DNA from: Salvator merianae
Lineage: Eukaryota; Chordata; Lepidosauria; Squamata; Teiidae
Assembly: GCA_003586115.2 (NCBI GenBank)
Contig: QVOM02000073.1
Coordinates: 49,489,650-49,553,649 of the forward strand
Length of the DNA stretch: 64,000 bases
Direction of reading: 5' to 3'
Within the stretch, counting starts at the first letter, position 1. Each line of letters starts with the position of its first letter. The notes under the pieces were generated by a model. It saw only the letters and a program-made list of their open reading frames with translations. It did no database searches and was not told the DNA's origin. A program made the translations under genes and the position numbers. Below, piece after piece: positions 36,001-45,529 of this stretch.

Positions 36001-36393
36001 GTTCAGCCCATCAGCTGAACCATCCATACTGCTGAGCCAGGTAAACAATGGCTTGGCACAACATGAGGGGTGGACTGAGTGAAGCATTCCTTGTGCTCCC
36101 CAGTGCAGTGTGCCACTGCAATGAGAGAGAGAAAAATTGTAGTTTGGATTGGAGGTCCCCATCTGCTGCCCAAGCCACATTCCTCTTGTTGACAAGCTGT
36201 AGAATTTCCTTTTCAAACCCTTCAGAGGACTTCACATATTTATTTTATTCTGCCTTGACAGTCTTCACAGTCTCATTGGTTAACCACAGAAGAAAGAAAC
36301 CAAGCTTTGTATGAACTGAAGTCTTCAGGATGGTCTGAGCTAACTGAAAGAGATGCCATATACAAAGAATTCCTCTTCAACACTTTTAATCAG
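26580..36393 (+). CDS. PCBD2: PCBD2, pterin-4a-carbinolamine dehydratase 2 (exons 1 and 2 only)
   Basis: Exon 1 (26,580-26,693) plus exon 2 (36,262-36,393) give the first 82 residues. Residues 1-38 are basic and rich in Arg, Ala and Gly, with no acidic residue, as in a mitochondrial targeting start; the human N-terminus is about ten residues shorter (recall). Residues 39-82 are the start of the dehydratase fold: [20 protein letters not shown], then [15 protein letters not shown]. Known of the family: the enzyme dehydrates 4a-hydroxytetrahydrobiopterin and the protein also stabilises HNF1 homodimers. The next exons should encode AFGFM...HHPEW, which carries the catalytic histidines, and the C-terminus. 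I searched the window by eye for these and did not find them, so the gene is partial here and probably continues beyond 64,000. Confidence 0.9.
27190..27860. repeat. Degenerate minisatellite, unit about 50 bp
   Basis: A motif close to tctgacagctgttgtggcag, with a following part rich in gtg and ccca, recurs at about 27,274, 27,323, 27,366, 27,455, 27,525, 27,571, 27,621, 27,681, 27,732 and 27,782. Steps are mostly 43-50 bp, or about twice that where a unit is lost or decayed. It is CpG-containing and lies just downstream of the PCBD2 promoter island. Confidence 0.65.
27900..29450. other. Intronic stretch, no recognised feature
   Basis: No exon or clear repeat. The 134-codon antisense frame at 28,166-28,570 matches no family I know. 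A perfect 14-bp palindrome, ggccactagtggcc, lies near 29,041. Confidence 0.4.
29471..29997 (+). mobile_element. CR1-type LINE 3' end
   Basis: Encodes the C-terminal part of a CR1/L3-type ORF2: [20 protein letters not shown], then [44 protein letters not shown] and [13 protein letters not shown], nearly free of frame shifts. The 3' part has gcccagaagcaattggtggg, gctggactagatgggcc and ctgatccagcaaggctc. It is 5'-truncated; ORF1, the endonuclease and most of the RT are missing. Confidence 0.8.
31255..31402 (+). repeat. Sauria-like tRNA-derived SINE
   Basis: Box-B-like ggtttgatccctaaca, then a middle part ggcaaactactttcgtacca, then ttgccaagaaaactg, then the BovB-like tail start gtcaatgcaatca. 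Same word order as the copies at 32,610 and 58,917. Confidence 0.65.
32610..32765 (+). repeat. Sauria-like tRNA-derived SINE
   Basis: Box-B-like ggctcgatccccaggct, middle ggaatggcaaccacttctgt, then ctctgccaagaaattt and the tail ccatgcagtcaaccaggaat. It ends in an A-rich caacaacaaa stretch. Confidence 0.7.
32770..35150. other. Intronic stretch, no recognised feature
   Basis: No exon or RNA gene seen. The part 34,540-34,680 has related words at both ends (aggtacccggata and atccaggtacctg), perhaps the ends of a decayed element. A C10 run lies at about 34,877. Confidence 0.4.
35161..35367. mobile_element. Foldback DNA element, family B copy 2
   Basis: Left half gtcacacctaaattttaatc, cagcttcagttcactttcag, gagagaacacatcagtgaag. 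Right half ctgatgtgttctttcaatcc, aaaagtggactgaaactgga, ttaaactgga. The halves pair as an inverted repeat. Ordered similarity to 26,013-26,199 throughout. Confidence 0.65.
36262..36393 (+). CDS. PCBD2: PCBD2 coding exon 2
   Basis: The acceptor tgccttgacag|tcttcacag gives [14 protein letters not shown]; the next AG, 9 nt downstream, would drop three residues in frame. The length of 132 nt (44 codons) agrees residue for residue with the human exon as recalled. The donor is aatcag|gtaaac, phase 0. The longer frame at 36,048-36,314 is out of phase. Confidence 0.92.
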
Positions 36394-36559
36394 GTAAACA
36401 CCCTTTCCTTATTTCCAACTTGATGGAAGTGTATTTTATTGGCTTGTGCAAGACATGAGCTTATGTCTTGTAAGGCTTTCGAGCCAATCGTACCTCTCTG
36501 ATACAAGAGCTGTGTTTGCTGTATGGAGAAGATATATATGCTCCTTGACCCTCTGAGAA

Positions 36560-36845
36560 GCCCCCCTCATTGATGCTGGACTGTTGTATGGTTGGGTGAG
36601 GGTGGTTTTGTGGTGGGGGCCATGAAATATTTTTTATGATGTTTTTATAATGTTTTTATGGTATTTTTACTGTAATAGTTTTTATAAGCTTTGTAAGCTT
36701 TTTGTATGTTTTATGATGTTTTATAATGTTTTAATGGTGTTTTTATTGTAATTGTTTTTTAGTATGTTTTTGTAAGCCGCCCTGGGACCGCTCAGTATAG
36801 GGCGGGGTAGAAATGGAAATTAAAGTAAAGTAATTAAAGTAAAAT
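36560..36845 (+). repeat. LINE 3' end
   Basis: A T-rich, repetitive part (tttttatgatgtttttataa and variants) leads to gtaagccgccctgggaccgc and tagggcggggtagaaatg, with the tail attaaagtaaagtaattaaa. This is the typical squamate L2/CR1-type 3' end. Confidence 0.65.
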
Positions 36846-36849
36846 ATGT

Positions 36850-37620
36850 ACCAACCTGAACTCCTGCGTGCTCCTGTCACCCTTTTCCAGAGCTGGGAGT
36901 ATGCAGAGCTGTGTGTTTACCCAGTTGGGCCCTGTGATGACACCATTGCAGAGCCCAATGTGGTTCCATGCTACCATCAGGCCTGTGAATGACAGAAAGA
37001 ACTTTTGGTTTCTTTTTCCTTTGGTTTACATAGAGTTAACACCTGCAAAAGAAGACAGAGCTCCTATAACTCTAAAAACTAGGAGAGGCAATTTAGGCAG
37101 GTGTTTCTTATATTGCAAGCAATACCTGCTTAAATTTCCTCTTTTGTGCAGCTGTTAAAGAGACAGGGCACTTGTCCTCTTTTTCACACAGAACCCTGGT
37201 TTATGGGCCTGGCAGGCCCCAGGGAGCGTGTCCTGTGGTGCAAAATTTAACTGAGCTTCATGATGACACCATCATGGAGCTCAGCACTGTGGCATGCAGT
37301 CCTGCCCTCTTTTTAGTTCTGAAAAATGTTGAGATGGGCATTCAGGAGGGAGACGTGAGCTGAGGTAAGTACTTACCACAGCTTCCTTAACCCCAGGACT
37401 GAGTTTGCGAGGTTCTCCCCTAGTAAACCTGGCTCTCATATAAAAGGGGCATGGTTGGCTTGAAGGGCTTATGAGCATTGTAAGCTTGAGCTTTGCATAT
37501 GTCTAGTATTTGTTTTAATTCTTCAACAGCCACTGCAATGAGAGAGAGACAAATTTGGCTTATTTGTCCAAATGTCCCTGTTTTAAAAGATTTTCTAACC
37601 CTGATCAGATATAATGGTGG
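36850..37620. other. Unassigned stretch with internal sequence repeats
   Basis: The word gatgacaccat occurs at about 36,938 and 37,262 in similar surroundings (cagagccca and ggagctcag). A 21-nt match, gccactgcaatgagagagag plus a, links 37,529-37,549 to 36,112-36,132. It may be a decayed DNA element; not resolved. Confidence 0.35.
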
Positions 37621-37629
37621 TAAATATGC

Positions 37630-37730
37630 CTGCCAGTTAAGCTCAGCTCCTGGTGACTATGTAGACATATCTATGCAACATTTTTGGCGACGATATAGAA
37701 GTGGTTTGCAATTGCTTTTTTCCTGAATTA
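37630..37730 (-). repeat. Sauria-like SINE, 3' part
   Basis: On the minus strand: caaaccacttctatatcgtc, gccaaaaatgttgcatagat, then gtctacatagtcaccaggag, tgagcttaactgg. This is the middle and BovB-like tail of the SINE; the tRNA head is missing or decayed. Confidence 0.55.
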
Positions 37731-38502
37731 TTTTTGGCCTTCCAAATCTAGCCTATGGCACTGAGATTTTCTTATGCTTGCCCATTCAAATATTAAGCAC
37801 ATTCAACTCTTACCTTTCAGGATTACCCAGGGGCCACCTGCAGCCACCTGCAAAGGCATCCACAGTGAATGTCATCCCTCTCCCACTGCAGGGGATTTGA
37901 AGTCAACTTCATTTAAGGAGAAAGATGTAGAAATATTTCAGGAAGATATATTTGGGTGGGAAGAAGCTTCAGTTGCCCTATTTAGCCTTCTGCTTCACTG
38001 CTCTAAGTGTCTTATGCTCTGTTTTTTACCCGTTTAGTATAGTCCATATTCTAAAACACAGATCATCTTGCTACTGCATGTAGTTAGATTCTCAAATGAT
38101 GCTTTGTATCTGTTCAAAGTACCTTGCGACTGTAATTGTTGATTTTAGGTGGGATTTCTGATACGGACAGTTAGAATATTTGCCTTTTCATTTTTTGGTG
38201 TTGAAATTTTGCCGGGGATTAAAATTCTGAATACTTCTGTTGTTTGCAAAATGTTGTAGTTCCCAAAGCCTGTAATTTTCAAACCCCCCAGCTGAAAAAC
38301 ATATAGAAGCAGATTGGAAATACGTCATGTCTACATCTCAATTGTTTACCAATTGTTGGCATTGTTCTGTCTTGAAAGACAATGGAAAGAAACTATAGAA
38401 ACTCTTAGTTGCCCTTGTGTCAAGAGTTTTCCTTCTTGGTCTTGCAAGTGTGTTCCACAGGAGTATAAATGCAATATTTGGCACTGGGTTAGCTGCAGGA
38501 GA

Positions 38503-38702
38503 ACATAACTTAAGAGGAGCCTTGCTTGATCAGACTACAGCCCATCTAGTCCAGCATCCTGTCTCACACAGTGGCCCACCAATTGCTTCTGGGCATTTTC
38601 AAGCAGAAGACAAGGGAAAACTTTCACCTGCTCTCAACTCCCTGCAAATTACCTTTAGAGGAATCCTGCCTGTCCATCCAACCTGGAGGTAGTAGCCATC
38701 AC
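38503..38702 (-). mobile_element. CR1-type LINE 3' UTR
   Basis: On the minus strand it reads ggctactacctccaggttgg, gacaggcaggattcctctaa, agttgagagcaggtgaaagt, atgcccagaagcaattggtg and ctggactagatgggctg, the same order as the + strand copy at 29,770-29,997. It abuts BovB sequence at about 38,702. Confidence 0.75.
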
Positions 38703-39857
38703 CTCTGCTAGCCTTGTTGTTAGCAATGCTTCCTGAGGCCCATTTGATTTCACTTTCCAGAATATCTGGCTTTAGGTCAGTGACCACACCATTGAGGTTA
38801 TCAGCAATGTTAAGATCTTTCTCATATAGTTCTTCTGAGTATTCTTGGCACCTTTTCTTACACCCTTTCTTCACTGGGCCTGCTGTAGTCTGCACTAGCA
38901 TGCAAATGGTAGGCTCCTGTTCTGAGATATAATCTGGAATAAGACCCAGTGCAGAAAGGGACTTAATCTCTTCTACTTGTATTAGATCTCTACCATTTTT
39001 GTCTTTTATTGTGCCCATGTTTGCATGCAGTGTTCCCTTGTTAACTCCAATGTTCTTAAAGAAATCTCTTTTCTTTTCCTTTCTATTGTTTTCTTCTATT
39101 ACTTTGCATTGCTCATTTAAGAAGTTCTTCTTATCTTTCCTTGCTATTCCCTGGAAATCTGCATTCAGTTGGGTATGTCTTTCCTTTTCTCCCTTGCCTT
39201 TCACTTTCCTTTTTTTCTCAGGCTTCTCAGACAGCCATTTTTCTTACTTGCTCTTTTTCTTTGGGATGTTTTTTGTTGCTGCCTCCTGTACAATGTTACA
39301 AATCTCTGTCCATAATTCTTCAAGCACTCTCTATACCAGATCTAATCTCTTAAATCTATTCATTAGCTCTACTACATATTCATAAGGGTTATTATTTAGG
39401 TCATACCTGCATGGTCTAGTGGCTCCCTTACTTTCTTCAATTTAAGTGTGAATTTTTCAAGAAGAAACTCATGATCTGAGCCACAGTCAGCTTCAGGTCT
39501 TATTTTTATTGACTATATAGAGCTTCTCTATCTTTGTCTGCAAAGCATATAATCAATCCGATTTCAGTATTTCATTTGTAAAGTTGCCTTTTCGGCTGTT
39601 GGAAAAGGACGTTTGACCAGTGACAGAACTCTAGACAAAACTCTGCTGGTTTCTGCTTTGCTTCACTTTGTATTTCAAGGCCAAATTTACCTGTGATTCT
39701 GTTATCATTTGATTTCCTACTTTAGCATTCCAATCCCCTATGATGAAAGTGACATCTATTTTTGGTGTTAGTTCTAGAAACTGTTGTAGGTCTTCATAGA
39801 ACTGGCCAAAGTCAGTCTCTTTGGCATCAGTGGTTGGGGCATAGACTTGGATCACCA
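38703..39857 (-). mobile_element. BovB (RTE) LINE fragment, endonuclease to RT start
   Basis: On the minus strand, 39,855 begins MIQVYAPTTDAKETDFGQFY, then LELTPKIDVTFIIGDWNAKV, the C-terminal half of the APE-type endonuclease. From 39,204 it gives QLNADFQGIARKDKKNFLNE, QCKVIEENNRKEKKRDFFKN, IKDKNGRDLIQVEEIK, YSEELYEKDLNIADN and DILESEIKWASGSIANNKAS, the stretch before the RT palm. This order and wording are those of BovB, a LINE abundant in squamates. The length is about what a continuous segment should have. Both the 5' start and the RT core with the 3' end are missing, and both edges meet CR1-type sequence. Confidence 0.85.
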
Positions 39858-41440
39858 GTGTGCATTACTTTGCATTTACTAAGACTGAAGTGCCTGTGCC
39901 ACTCGGTTACCCGCTCACCCAGTGTCAGGAGATCCCTCTGGAACTCTTTGTAATCTCTTTCAGTTGTTACTACCCTGGATAATTTAGTGTCATCAGCAAA
40001 CTTTGCTATTTCACTACTTAGCGCTATTTTTAGATCATTTATGAATAAACTAAAAATAGATAAATAAATTATCCATTTATATGTTTTTTTATTTGTATTT
40101 CTATCCCACCCAATACCCAATGGTCTTAGGGTAGATTACAATAAAATCAGTATAAACGCAGATAAGTTAGCAAAGAGTAGCATCTATTACTTCTCTGTTA
40201 GCCAGTTACCAATCCTGGACAGGACTGTCCTTTCATTCCATGATTGATGAGTTTATTCTGGAACATTTGTCAAAAGCCTTCTCAAAGTCCAGATAGACAT
40301 GTTAACTGGATCACCTTTATTCACATGCTTAGTAACACTCTTAAAGAATTCTAACAATTTAGAAGGGTATGATTTATCTTTGCAGAAGCCATGTTAATTT
40401 TCCATCAGCAATACTTGCTTCTCTATGTGCGTACTAATTTTATGCTTAATTATGGTTTTCATCACTTTACCTTGAAGTGATGTTAAGCAGATTGGCTTGT
40501 AATTTCCAGGATCACGCTTGGATCATTCTTTGAAGATTGATGTTACATTTGCTACATTCCAGTATGGCACAGAGCCTGAGCTTAGAGAAATATTATATAT
40601 TTTGGGTAGAAATTCATTAATTTCACATCTGAGTTCTTTAAGAACTCTTTGATCCTGGTGATTTGTTAGCATTTAGTTTATTAAGATATGTGAGGATCTC
40701 CTCTCTGGTTACCTCGGTCCAATTTAATTTTTCTGATTCCCTTCCTGAAAAGATTGACTCCGCTGCAGGCATATGCCCTCTGTCTTCCTCAGTGAAAACA
40801 GAGGCAAATAATTATTTTAGCCTCTCTGCAATCTCTGTGTCTTCTTCAATTATTCCTTTCTGTCCACGGTCATCTAATGGTCCAAATACTTTTCTGGATG
40901 GATTCGTACTTCTGATGTACTTAAAAAAGTTATTATTAGTTCTTTTGATGTTTTTAGTAATATGCTTCTCAAAATCCTTCATAGCATTCTTGATTGCTGT
41001 CATGCATTTGTACTGCCAGAATTTATGTTCCTCCTTATTCTCTTCATTAGGACAATCCTTCTATTTGTATTAGGACAATCTTTCTAAATTAGTTTTTCTT
41101 GCCTTCAGTGATTTCCTGTACTACACGTATAAGCCACCCTCGGGTCTTTTTGGACTTGGCAATGCCCTTTCTGTTTTAGATATGCATTCTAGTTTAGCCT
41201 CCATTATTGTATTTGTATATAGTCTTCATATGTTTTGGAGTGGTTGGACTCTCCTAACTTCTCCCTTCAGTTCCTTTTTACTAGTTTCTTCATTTTTGGA
41301 AAGTTTCCTTTATGGAAATTTAAGGTCTCTGTTAGATTTTATCGACAACTTACTATCTGTACTGAACGTTATTGCACTGTGGTCACACTGTTCCCTGTTG
41401 GAGCTGCCAGAAGGATGACTTGTGGTCCATCCAACCACCT
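39858..41440 (-). mobile_element. CR1-type LINE fragment, linker and reverse transcriptase
   Basis: Minus strand, high to low coordinates: TRGWLIRVVQEITEG, then KDFEKHITKNIKRTNNNFFK, YIRSTNPSRKVFGPLDDRGQ, FFASVFTEE-like and LNANKSPG before the RT, then FEKAFDK, SLFINDL, FADDTKLSRVV (the RT FADD box) and FQRDLLTLGERVTEWHRHFS, SKCKVMHTG. Frames shift several times. A short repeat (40,075-40,185) is inserted between the parts. The RT stops abruptly after KVMHTG at the BovB junction. Confidence 0.8.
40075..40185. repeat. Short dispersed repeat inside the CR1 fragment
   Basis: tttatttgtatttctatccc, then a variable part, tagattacaataaaatcag. The same words in the same order lie at 63,840-63,925. 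It interrupts the CR1 RT reading, so it arrived later than the CR1 copy. Confidence 0.6.
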
Positions 41441-41489
41441 TAGGGGGTCCATTCCAGATTTTCTGTCAAAGTTTACTCCCTTTGCCTTT

Positions 41490-41630
41490 CTCAAGGCACT
41501 CACAAGGTAGTGTGGGTATTATACCCATAGCTAGGAAGACCCAGTGAGTTTCCATGGTAGAGTGGGATTTAGCTGAGGGACTCCTGAGTTCTAAGTTGCT
41601 TCTCTTTACTATTGCACCACTTTACCAATA
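41490..41630 (-). repeat. tRNA-derived MIR/CORE-like SINE
   Basis: On the minus strand: ggtgcaatagtaaagagaag as box A region, aactcaggagtccctc, then aactcactgggtcttcctag, ctatgggtataatacccac. Same architecture as the copy at 1,625-1,748. Confidence 0.6.
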
Positions 41631-42595
41631 TTCAGTTATTTTCAATCAATGTTGTTTTGAAGAACCAAAGCTGGATTTAACCACAGAATTCTTTCTCAGG
41701 CTGTTAAGTCTTCTGTTTACAAAACACAATAGATCTATTTAACAAAAGTCAAACAGCCAAAAAGTATAATTTCCTTAGTGATCTTCACCTTGCCCTTTAC
41801 AGATGGCATAAAATCAGGTGTGTAAAAAGCTAACAAGTAGAGCAGACTTAAAAGGCTGTTGTGATTTATGAATTGCAGCTGATATTGAGTTGCTTGATCT
41901 GTGCACTGAAATGTTACTGGTTTCACAGATAACAGAAATGACGTATGATATATAGAAAACTCTGTGGTTTTATTCATGCCAGGTTTCAAAGACTCTGTAC
42001 GTTAACAAAGCATATTTAATTGCAAGCTTTTGCAAACCCTCTGTCATAATTGCATTTGTGTATCATTTTCAGTATAGGGAAGAATGGACAAATTCTTGCA
42101 AGTAGAGTAAATATGGATCAAAGGTAGTTTGCTCTGTGTAAGTTTTCATGGATGAGAAGTCTGTTAGGTAACAGACTTAGGAAATTGCTCTGTAAACTCA
42201 TGCTCAGGAGTTCTGACCATCTTTATATTTTTCAACTTGTTAAAAAAATTGCCATCTCTTTCATGCTCTTGTAATGTGTATTTTAGACTGTAAACTTGTG
42301 GTAAGGGACAGGCTAGTTTTATATACCTTATATATGCTTCACAGGCTGAAGAGTAAAATGCTTTACGTTTGGAAGCTAGGGGGAAGAACTGAGGAGACCT
42401 AAGGTCAAACTGAAGATAAAAATTACAAGTTGAGATAATGAACTATTTTGTCGAGTAATACATTGTAATCTCAGAAATATCTGTAGATACTCTGCTTTCA
42501 TTTCAATAATATTCCTTCTGTTGTTCAAGATGAAAAAGGCATATCTGATCACTGTCTGGAGCAGTCTAAAGAAGGTATTATAATGGCCTGTTGCA
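41631..42595. other. Non-coding stretch, no recognised feature
   Basis: AT-rich unique sequence. No exon, RNA gene or repeat boundary recognised. Confidence 0.45.
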
Positions 42596-42599
42596 ATCC

Positions 42600-42998
42600 T
42601 TGCCAGACGCAGGAGGCAGTTGCTGGCTTACCTGGCATGCCCGATGCTGGGTTTCCCTTAATAGCAATGCTTACCTTGTGTCTTCCACCTTATTTTGTTA
42701 TAATCCCACTTGTAGCTACCCAGAGACCAGCCAAGCATCCACCCACTTCCCTGTGTTGTTTTTCATGTGCTTGATTGGTTTCTGGGTAGCTAACAGTGGG
42801 ATTATAATAAAATAAGGCAGCAGACACAAGGTAAGGATTGCTGTTGAGGGAAACCTAGCATTGCTGCCAGATTTCCCGTAACAGAGATATTATAGGATAC
42901 TGCCTCCCTGTTCCGGTACTATATTGAGAATGCCAGTTATGTTTGGCATCCCCAATATAGCCTTGGGAAAATTATGGGTTTTAGCCCGCATCTGTATG
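42600..42998. mobile_element. Palindromic non-autonomous DNA element, copy 2
   Basis: Carries two arms, 42,643-42,734 and 42,771-42,866, that are close inverse copies of one another around a 36-bp loop. The right side (ccttgggaaaattatggg, ttttagcccgcatctg) is the inverse of the start of copy 1 at 8,594. Non-coding. Confidence 0.65.
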
Positions 42999-42999
42999 T

Positions 43000-45085
43000 A
43001 TGGAATTGATGCTAAAATTTAAGCACATAAGGTACCCTATTTTGGTAAATGCTTTCAACCATTCATGTGCTTTTTCTGCCTGTAATCCTTGCAGCAAGGC
43101 CTTAAGGTAAAGAATGGACTTAAACTACGAGAAAATGGCTTAACGAGGGCTGCATCCCAGTTCATGCAGAGACAGTCTTCACACCAGGTGGTTAACCGAT
43201 CTGTAGCTTAGTAAGCTACTACGTAGACTCCTGTTTTTAGGCACAATTCACAGTAAGAAATGCTTGCTAGAGGAAGACTAATGATCCTCTTTGAACCAGA
43301 CATGTAGCTATCAAAGACAGCTGCTGATTAAATCTCACTTTACCTTTTGCTAGAGGGATGCTTGTGACTTTTGCAAGAAGGCTGTATCTTAAGAATCAGT
43401 AGTGAAGCTATGGCTTTAAATGTAGAAGATGAAGATTTTTGGGGGGAGGGAGAAATAAAGTTTGCTTTCCTAAAGAATGAGGATGCACTTTGCTAAACTT
43501 TTTCGGAAAATATGGTTATATCTTGAGGCCACTGCCTTTTGGGAAAGAAATACAGTGTGTGCTTTATTTAAAACATTTATGTATTGCAGCTTTTTTTAAA
43601 AAAAGATCCCAAGGTACTTCACACATAGTTATCAATTAGAAACGAATTAATTCTATGCCAGAATTCCACAGTGTAACATTCATTAACCTTGTTTCCTCTT
43701 GACACATTACAAACATTTAGACTAGAGAAGGTCAGATCACCAGATGTTTTGAGGTGAAGCATCTCTGTTCTGCGTCATTCCCATTTGTTTCTGCTTGCAT
43801 CCCTGTCTGACATCTCAAAACTGGATTTCTTCACAAAAGGAATCCCATTCAAAATTATGTGTTTTATTGGAAAGGTAATTTTTTTCCCATTTTTTTTTCA
43901 AGTATGGTTATAGTTGAAGGATAGTGTTCCTTACTTTTGTAAGCTGTTCCCGCCTTTCTCCTATATTGTCAGGCAGGTTTCCTGTTTATTTTGGCCAAAT
44001 GGCAATAGGAGAGAAGAGAATATTGAGAGGAAAAAAAGGGTACATGTTGAAAAACTGCAGGACTGGCTGGAATACTTGAAGGCAGTTTACAAAAACTACT
44101 ATGTTTATTAAATAAAGGCTTCAAGTTAAAGACTTCATTTAGCTTTTCTTACAACTTTTTGCCTCTTATATCTGGTGTGAGAAAGTAAACTCACTGAGTG
44201 TCAGGTCTGCATTTAATATTTCAAACAGGAAGGTATTCATGTCCAGGGCTGCTAGTCTGATTTTTAAGATTCATGAATAGGGCGTACATGAATAATGATT
44301 TAAAGGAAGAAGGCTGCTGTGCAATAGTATAAAGCAATATGTTTGGAGGAATCCCATGAAATTGAAAGGAGGACTTTTGAGAGTTGTTGCCCTCAGTTGC
44401 AATTATTTCAACAGTCTTGTGTCATAGCAGTTGTAGGAAATGTTTGTTTATATTACTTGTCCCTATGCATTTGTTTAAAGATGTTTTATGGTTTGTTCTC
44501 TTTTATGTTTGTTACTTTTGTTTTTTTCCTTTTGTTCTTGCCCATCACTAGATTGTTTTGATTGTTTCTAAGACAGACAAGTAATAAATAATTTGAACAG
44601 TAAATATTAAAGGATTGCACTGTTTATGGAAGTAACTTGCCAGAAACATTAAAAACATAACACAGAGAGAGAAGGAGATATATGAAACAAAATAATATTA
44701 AGATAGAATATTGTATTATAGTTTCTTTATTGAGATTTCAATAATTTAAACTTTCATAGCACCATTAGTTTTTGATCTGTGAACTATTTATGCCCTTTTA
44801 TAGCAGAAGGACACTTATGTTAATGAAGTCTTGTCTAACAGTGCAGTCCAACTTTTGGCTGAATTTTTTTCAATTGTAATTAGACTGGAGATGTGATTAT
44901 TTTATTCAATTTTAATGTATTGCTATAATCTGTGGGTGCAATTTTAATAAATTTGATTGACGCAAGAGCCAGTTCCAAAATTTAGAAGCACTTCCACCAA
45001 GGTATGGATTATACTGTGAATTTTACAAACCAAATGTGTGCTTATTCTGCATATTAACATGCAAAATGGGTTAGTACCAAACTTT
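43000..45085. other. Non-coding stretch, no recognised gene
   Basis: Unique AT-rich sequence. At 43,560-43,640 there may be a decayed repeat end (tatttaaaacatttatg; atcccaaggtacttcacac). No exon was recognised. Confidence 0.4.
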
Positions 45086-45088
45086 GGA

Positions 45089-45520
45089 TGCCTCCAGATG
45101 GCAAGAGGAAATTGTGAGATCTTGTTTAGAAAGATCTCCAAATCACCTCTCGCTGCCTCTGCCAAATGGCAGGAGGCAATCCTGGCACGTACATTGTCTG
45201 TCGTTTCTTTGTGGAATCACTGCTTTTGCAAAAGTTCCCACGTGTAGGCAGCACCTGGCAACTTCCTTTTTTTTTTTTTTTTTGCATGTTTTGTTTCCTG
45301 GGTACTTAATCAAGAGCAGCAATTCTGTGAGGAAACGACAGACAAGGAAAGCAATCCAGCATGACAGAAAACCCAGCGTCAGAGCTGGATCTTCTGTGAT
45401 GCCTATAGAACACATTTTCAGTGGATTATCCCAGGAGTATATTGGGATTGCCATGGGTCTGTGTGGCCATCCCACTATAATCCTGGGAAAATCACAGTTT
45501 TTAAACTGCATCTGGAGGCA
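45089..45520. mobile_element. Palindromic non-autonomous DNA element, copy 3
   Basis: Perfect 12-bp terminal inverted repeats: tgcctccagatg at 45,089-45,100 and catctggaggca at 45,509-45,520. Inside, ttgggattgccatg and atcctgggaaaatcac match other copies. It also holds a T run near 45,267. No matching 8-bp flanks were seen. The 158- and 122-codon frames crossing it are not protein-like. Confidence 0.7.
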
Positions 45521-45529
45521 GCTTTTGTT

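Larger units (their letters stand above)
26694..36261 (+). other. PCBD2 intron 1
   Basis: About 9.6 kb. It contains a GC-rich minisatellite next to the promoter, a CR1-type LINE 3' end, two Sauria-like SINEs and a foldback element, all listed separately. The remaining stretches (27,900-29,450; 30,000-31,250; 31,410-32,600; 32,770-35,150; 35,370-36,250) show no gene or RNA. Confidence 0.7.

Noticed and set aside
36048..36314. 88-codon frame overlapping PCBD2 exon 2
   Set aside because: It is in another phase than the conserved protein and ignores the splice acceptor.
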